Assembly (NCBI RefSeq): GCF_021869535.1
Contig: NW_026262734.1
Location: forward strand, 95,919,285-95,983,284
Reading direction: 5' to 3'
Length of the DNA stretch: 64,000 nt
From: Mytilus californianus
Taxonomy: Eukaryota > Mollusca > Bivalvia > Mytilida > Mytilidae
Shown one piece after another: positions 59,670-64,000 of the stretch (positions are counted from its first letter, which is position 1; the number at the start of each line of letters is the position of its first letter). The position numbers and the translations under genes were made by a program. The notes under the pieces were generated by a model that saw only the letters and a program-made list of their open reading frames with translations, was not told the origin of the DNA and did no database searches.

Positions 59670-60160
59670 TTAACAGCCAGTGCAGGACTCGCACGAACGT
59701 TAGATTTAGTTAGAGGGGCGATATTCTGACGCGTTTTTTAATTCTTGGTCACCCATGCTTAGAAAGAAAGGGGAGAAATCCAAACAATTTCCGACCAATC
59801 ACAAACGTTGTTGCAAATTTGACCTTATGACGTCAAAGAATTTCCCATAATGCAATTATTGCATATAAATAAAAAACTACTATACCAATTGAATAAAAAA
59901 TATTGCGTTCAAATGACTTTTTATACCAATTGAATAAAAACTATTGCATTTGAACGAAAATTATACCATTTGAATGAAAAATTATACCATCTGAATGAAA
60001 AATTATACCATTTGAATAAAAAATATTGCATTTAAATGAAAAAATATACAATTCAAATAAAAAAATATTGCATTTAAATGAAGAAATATACCAATTAAAT
60101 AAGAAATATTGCATTTAAATGAAAAATATCAAATTTTTGCAACCAATACCATGCCATACA
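59670..60160 (+). repeat. third, partial copy of the arm repeat
   Basis: Same orientation as the left arm. It begins at TTAACAGCCAGTGCA, runs through AGTTAGAGGGGCGATATTCT and the AT-rich minisatellite, and ends at GCAACCAATACCATGCCATA, the same inner terminus as both arms. That terminus is therefore a real element end. Confidence 0.8.
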
Positions 60161-60310
60161 CCACTATAATTTTGTTTTTAATACTCATTCTCTGTAACCA
60201 CTTAAACTTTTTCGGCACACATAGTCACCGATCTTTCTGAAAATTGGCTGATATGTATATCCTATTAGCCTAGTCAGAAAAATAATGCCAACCGATATAT
60301 ATATTGGTTG

Positions 60311-60324
60311 GTTACCATGGTAAC
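60311..60324. promoter_or_regulatory. palindromic X-box (RFX-type) motif
   Basis: GTTACCATGGTAAC is a perfect 14-bp palindrome matching the RFX X-box pattern GTTNCCATGGNAAC. No adjacent gene start is identified. Confidence 0.4.
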
Positions 60325-60544
60325 AGCGGAGAAAGTTGGGAATTTTGAGAAAAATACAATATTTGGTGTAGTGTGGTGAAATTATGCGGCTACATCTATT
60401 AAAAAGAAGCACAAAAACAATTTATTTCAGCCTTGCTTTTATCAAAAATCAAAAAAAGTTATGGGGAATCTACCTAGAAACATCTGGAATTAATTTCTAA
60501 AAAATGGTCATTGTGCAATATTCCTCACAATACGAATTATCTCC

Positions 60545-61060
60545 CTTTGACGGGTTACACTAATGGCTGGACCAAGACGAAAATGCTAATAACTTTTTTA
60601 TTTCTTAAAAAATTTGTCAAATTTGAATTGCTATAAATTTAGTCCATTTAATACATAAATATAAGAAAAAATATAGAAAACTTTTAAATCTTCATAAAAC
60701 GTGACCTGACCAACGCTGACAATGACAGGACCAAACGAAAATGCTCATTACTTTTTTATTTCTTAAAGGATTTATGTTAAATTTGAAATATAATAAAATT
60801 TGATCATTTGATATATAACTATATGAAAAAATATAGAAAAAAATATTAAAAAATTCCGAAAAATTCCGAAAACGTGACCCTTCTAACGTTGACAATGGCC
60901 TGACCAACAACAGCAATGACCTAACCGATGAAAATTTCTGTGTTATTTTATATCATTAAAAAAATAGGGTGAAAATATATGTTTTTGGCTTAAAAAAAAC
61001 TTGACCTGACCAACGTTGACTGTGTCCTGATCGTTGTACTACCTAATACTTATTTATATC
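60545..61060 (+). repeat. degenerate ~160-170 bp tandem repeats
   Basis: GACCAA-ACGAAAATGCT followed by CTTTTTTATTTCTTAAA near 60567 and 60730, and weaker returns of TGACCAACGTTGAC-type words near 60700, 60880 and 61005. Confidence 0.55.
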
Positions 61061-61119
61061 TGATAGGATTTGCTTAAAATTTATATAAAAAAAACCCATT
61101 AAGATTGAATGGTAAAGTC

Positions 61120-62370
61120 TTTATCAAATAATAAAAAAACAGGGAAAAACAGTTTAGGGTACTGTGACGGCACCAGGTTATTTAAACTTTTTATGGTATT
61201 GAGAAGTATATTGTATTTTACTGTGTTGTAAATTATGTTGTATATAACCGGTTATAATTTGACATGTTTGATCACAAATATAAAGTAACACACAAAAGGT
61301 GTGAAGTAGGCCAAAAATACATGTAAGTTGATAAATCCAATATAATTGTTTTTTAATATTTTCATAACAGTAAATAATTATTTCCACGCACAACTTAAGG
61401 CATGCCCGAGCCTTGTGTAGGATATCCTGGTAGTTTTAAATATTTTCATAAAAAAAATAAACATTAATAATATATAAGTAAACATATTCAACGACTTAGC
61501 TTGAGGTATGCCAAATGTTCTCGAAAGTCAATACATTTATCGTTTGCTAATATGTTTGAAAAGCATTTTATATTTTCTTATTTGATAAAATTAATGGTTC
61601 AATCTAAGTGTTTCTATAAATTTGATGCAAAGCCTATTACATATAAATAGATATAAAGTAATTTTTCCTGGTCATGATAACGGTCGGAATATAGGACAGA
61701 AAGTCACAGACAGAAAGTCACAGACAAAAAGTCAAGGACAAAAAGTCACATGTATATATGTTATAAACATTTGAGTCCCGTTTCAAAGTAAAATCTAATT
61801 TTTGTTTTTGTTAAAAGAAAGACAATATACTAATTTTGAGAAACATCTTTCTGTAATGGGCTTTCAGCATGGTCAGTGAAAATCAAATTATATGTACATG
61901 TATATAATTCTTTTAAAGTTACCCTTTCACGGTAAAGAGTTATCATAATTTATGGTCAATATTTTTTAATTTGCTGCTAAAAATCCATAAAGATAATTGT
62001 TATTTTCTCAAATTTCAATAATCCAATGCCTAATACTAATGTTAAGATAGTGCTACCATAGGCGGATCCAGGGGCCCTGAGGGCCCATCCCCTCCTTATT
62101 TATTGGAAATATTTGGTTGATTACATATGGAATCACTGAAGCATAGATGTAGCGGGCCATCACTTTAGGCAGTCAGTGCGACCCCTTATATGAAAATTGT
62201 CCAGATGGTATATTTCCCCCCACTGCTCGTTTTAAGACAGATCCTCCCCGGCCAGAATGGCACACAAAAAATGTGTCGGATGGATACCAGGGACCATCGG
62301 GTCAACGGCCGACAGTACCCGCCCTTGTTGGTTACGCCCTTTGTTTGCTAAAGAACCCTTGTGTTAATTC
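61120..62370. other. mostly unrecognised; short ~14-bp tandem at 61700-61752
   Basis: Four units of the GACAGAAAGTCACA type. Near 62060 GGCGGATCCAGGGGCCC recalls the hAT-like end motif. The rest shows nothing. Confidence 0.45.
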
Positions 62371-62372
62371 TT

Positions 62373-62645
62373 TTAGGGGCACCCAAGTTGACCTATTGAA
62401 ATTTCTGTCCTTGTCCAATTGATCCCGATTTCCAGTGATATTTCAAATTGTCCGCCTTCATCCCAGCCTACCCATATTGCCGGACCTTTTTGAAATTGTC
62501 TATTTTTTTCAACTTCACCTAAAAAATGATCTTCATGTAGATACTCATCATCCAATAATACAATAATATTCAAAACGTATAGCTTTACATGCTTTGCCAT
62601 TTCAACATTGAGTTTAATAATGAATAAGAAAAATAAACAGCTCAT
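62373..62645 (-). CDS. hypothetical open frame, unrecognised
   Basis: 90 codons on minus. From an internal Met, AKHVKLYVLNIIVLLDD is followed by a charged, aromatic half (HEDHFLGEVEKNRQF, then WVGWDEGGQFEISLE). The composition is more protein-like than most frames here, but no motif, splice signal or partner exon supports a gene. Confidence 0.25.
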   Translation of the reverse strand: MSCLFFLFIIKLNVEMAKHVKLYVLNIIVLLDDEYLHEDHFLGEVEKNRQFQKGPAIWVGWDEGGQFEISLEIGINWTRTEISIGQLGCP

Positions 62646-62913
62646 AGGTATTTTTTTCCTTTATAGAAAGAAAGGTTAGATGGTCAATTATCATTTTACT
62701 CTTTTTGTTCTATTTTGTATTGTGTTGAAGTGTGTCAAATTATTGCCTTTGATTATTTTGGGTCAGTAGACTAGCACTGGACCAACAATGTTCTTATTAA
62801 ATTTATTGATTTTGTTCTCTTCCGAAATATGCATGAGATATTTGACACTGGACACAAAGCAAACCATAACTAATCGATCATTTTATTTTTACAAAATCCT
62901 ACCCTCCCCCAAT

Positions 62914-62931
62914 CCCCCCCCCCCCCCCCCC
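62914..62931 (+). repeat. C-run
   Basis: About 18 C after ACCCTCCCCCAATC. It generates the proline run in the frame 62788-63021, which is not a gene. Confidence 0.85.
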
Positions 62932-63280
62932 AACGATATTGATTATTTTCATTTGTGTTTATTTCTGTGCCTCACACAAACAATTTTAAGCTTGGCCTTT
63001 CTTGAACTGTCAATGTTCTGATTGTATCTTCTTAATATTATGTATAAATAGTTAGGAGCTAGTAGCTAGTAGCTAAAATTCCAAACTGTCAACACCAAGT
63101 GGCACTTTGATCTTTAATCTTCACTACAGCATTTGAATACTAGTTGATGGACTGACTTGTAAAAGCCATCATTCTTTGACACTGCATTAAATTGAAAACT
63201 TACAGAAGAGAGTTTTTGTATGAGAGATTTAGTCTATTTTCAAGCGTTTTCCAAGTTTATGCATATACATGTAATTTGTT

Positions 63281-63294
63281 GTTTCTATGGCAAC
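63281..63294. promoter_or_regulatory. X-box (RFX-type) motif
   Basis: GTTTCTATGGCAAC fits the RFX pattern with one pyrimidine change in the left half-site. Confidence 0.35.
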
Positions 63295-63334
63295 ACTATC
63301 ACTAATAATGCCTGGAATATTATTAATTTTTCTC

Positions 63335-63690
63335 AAATACAAGAAAACCTGCTTATTGGCTAGAGGTATAGGGGGATGGTTGAGATCTCAAAAAACATGT
63401 TTAACCCCGCCGCATTTTGCGCCTGTCCCAAGTCAGGAGCCTCTGGCCTTTGTTAATCTTGTATCATTTTTAATTTTAGTTTCTTGTGTATAATTTGGAG
63501 TTTAGTATGACGTCCATTATCACTGAACTAGTATACATATTTGTTTAGGGGCCAGCTGAAGGACGCCTCCGGGTGCGGGAGTTTCTCGCTGCATTGAAGA
63601 CCCATTGGTGGCCTTCGGCTGTTGTCTGCTCTTTGGTCGGGTTGTTGTCTCTTTGACACATTCCCCATTTCCATTCTCAATTTTATTATG
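63335..63690 (-). repeat. family E copy, reverse
   Basis: GTTTAACCCCGCCGCATTTT, GCCTGTCCCAAGTCAGGAGC, GACCCATTGGTGGCCTTCGG and GTTGTTGTCTCTTTGACACA, ending CCCCATTTCCATTCTC. The minus frame 63520-63984 runs through it. Confidence 0.78.
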
Positions 63691-63790
63691 TAAGCAAAAC
63701 TGTATACATTCATTGTTATATGTATCGAAGTTCATTAAAACGCATTTGTAAAAATTAGTACTTATCCGTATTTTTGCAAATGAACTACTT

Positions 63791-63804
63791 GTTTCCATGG
63801 CAAC
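63791..63804. promoter_or_regulatory. X-box (RFX-type) motif
   Basis: GTTTCCATGGCAAC is a full match to GTTNCCATGGNAAC, 510 bp from the previous motif. Confidence 0.4.
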
Positions 63805-64000
63805 ACATTCAATGGCAAATATTGTACAATTGAATATGTAAATTTTGAAATGATTTTGTTTGTTTTTTTCTAGATTGAGTAATTGTTTTTCTTGCATATT
63901 TTTCATGATTATGAAAACAGACTGAAATTTCTTTATAATCAGCACTTTTATCCAGAATACAGAAATTGTGTTTGTTTCCTTCAAGTGGTAACACCATTAT

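Noticed and set aside
63520..63984. 154-codon minus frame
   Set aside because: About a third is the family E head (NGNGECVKETTTRPKS); the rest has no motif.

Overview
The window is AT-rich, intron-bearing eukaryotic DNA from a bivalve mollusc, most likely a mussel (Mytilus-like). This rests on several dispersed repeat families that I recognise as mytilid and on a family of minus-strand hammerhead ribozymes of the retrozyme type. It has no bacterial operon structure. Most short open frames lie inside repeats.

Layout. A ~2.4 kb composite repeat (25-2440) returns in inverted orientation at 55415-58270, so ~53 kb lie between the arms of a very large inverted repeat; a third partial copy sits at 59670-60160. 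Just inside the left arm, 2492-7542 (+) holds four small, phase-compatible exons encoding the C-terminal end of an unidentified single-pass membrane protein; its introns carry mussel repeats and a decayed ribozyme. From 8 to 26 kb the DNA is a mosaic of miniature transposons: a 1.71 kb tandem duplication (10041-13461), a Mutator-like MITE with a 10-bp target duplication, a MITE split by a 990-bp insertion, a MITE nested in an older repeat, and a two-ribozyme retrozyme (19700-20102). A degenerate ~220-codon minus-strand frame (20466-21200) is an unrecognised gene relic.

From 27 to 30.2 kb there is a Penelope-like element fragment and a 2'-5'-oligoadenylate synthetase (OAS) pseudogene on the minus strand. 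It keeps the nucleotidyltransferase motifs and exon structure but has three in-frame stops, a SINE inserted beside one exon and a repeat truncating its 5' side. From 31.8 to 35.2 kb a dispersed repeat leads into a ~40-bp array built from its own head, which abuts a 24-bp pyrimidine-rich Pro/Thr array. From 36.87 to 44.06 kb lies a near-perfect 1,686-bp tandem array (4.27 copies). From 46 to 52 kb there are two inverted 21-bp arrays (repeat peptide VTKVELR), hAT-like ends, and candidate exons including one with a signal peptide. From 53.4 to 55.1 kb there are tRNA-like SINE heads and a Penelope-like reverse transcriptase fragment. Beyond 58 kb are head-to-tail copies of the dispersed family and three X-box palindromes.

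How the parts relate. Retrozymes are non-autonomous and are thought to be moved by Penelope-type reverse transcriptase; both parties are present here, though every RT piece is broken. No complete, intact protein-coding gene is contained in the window.
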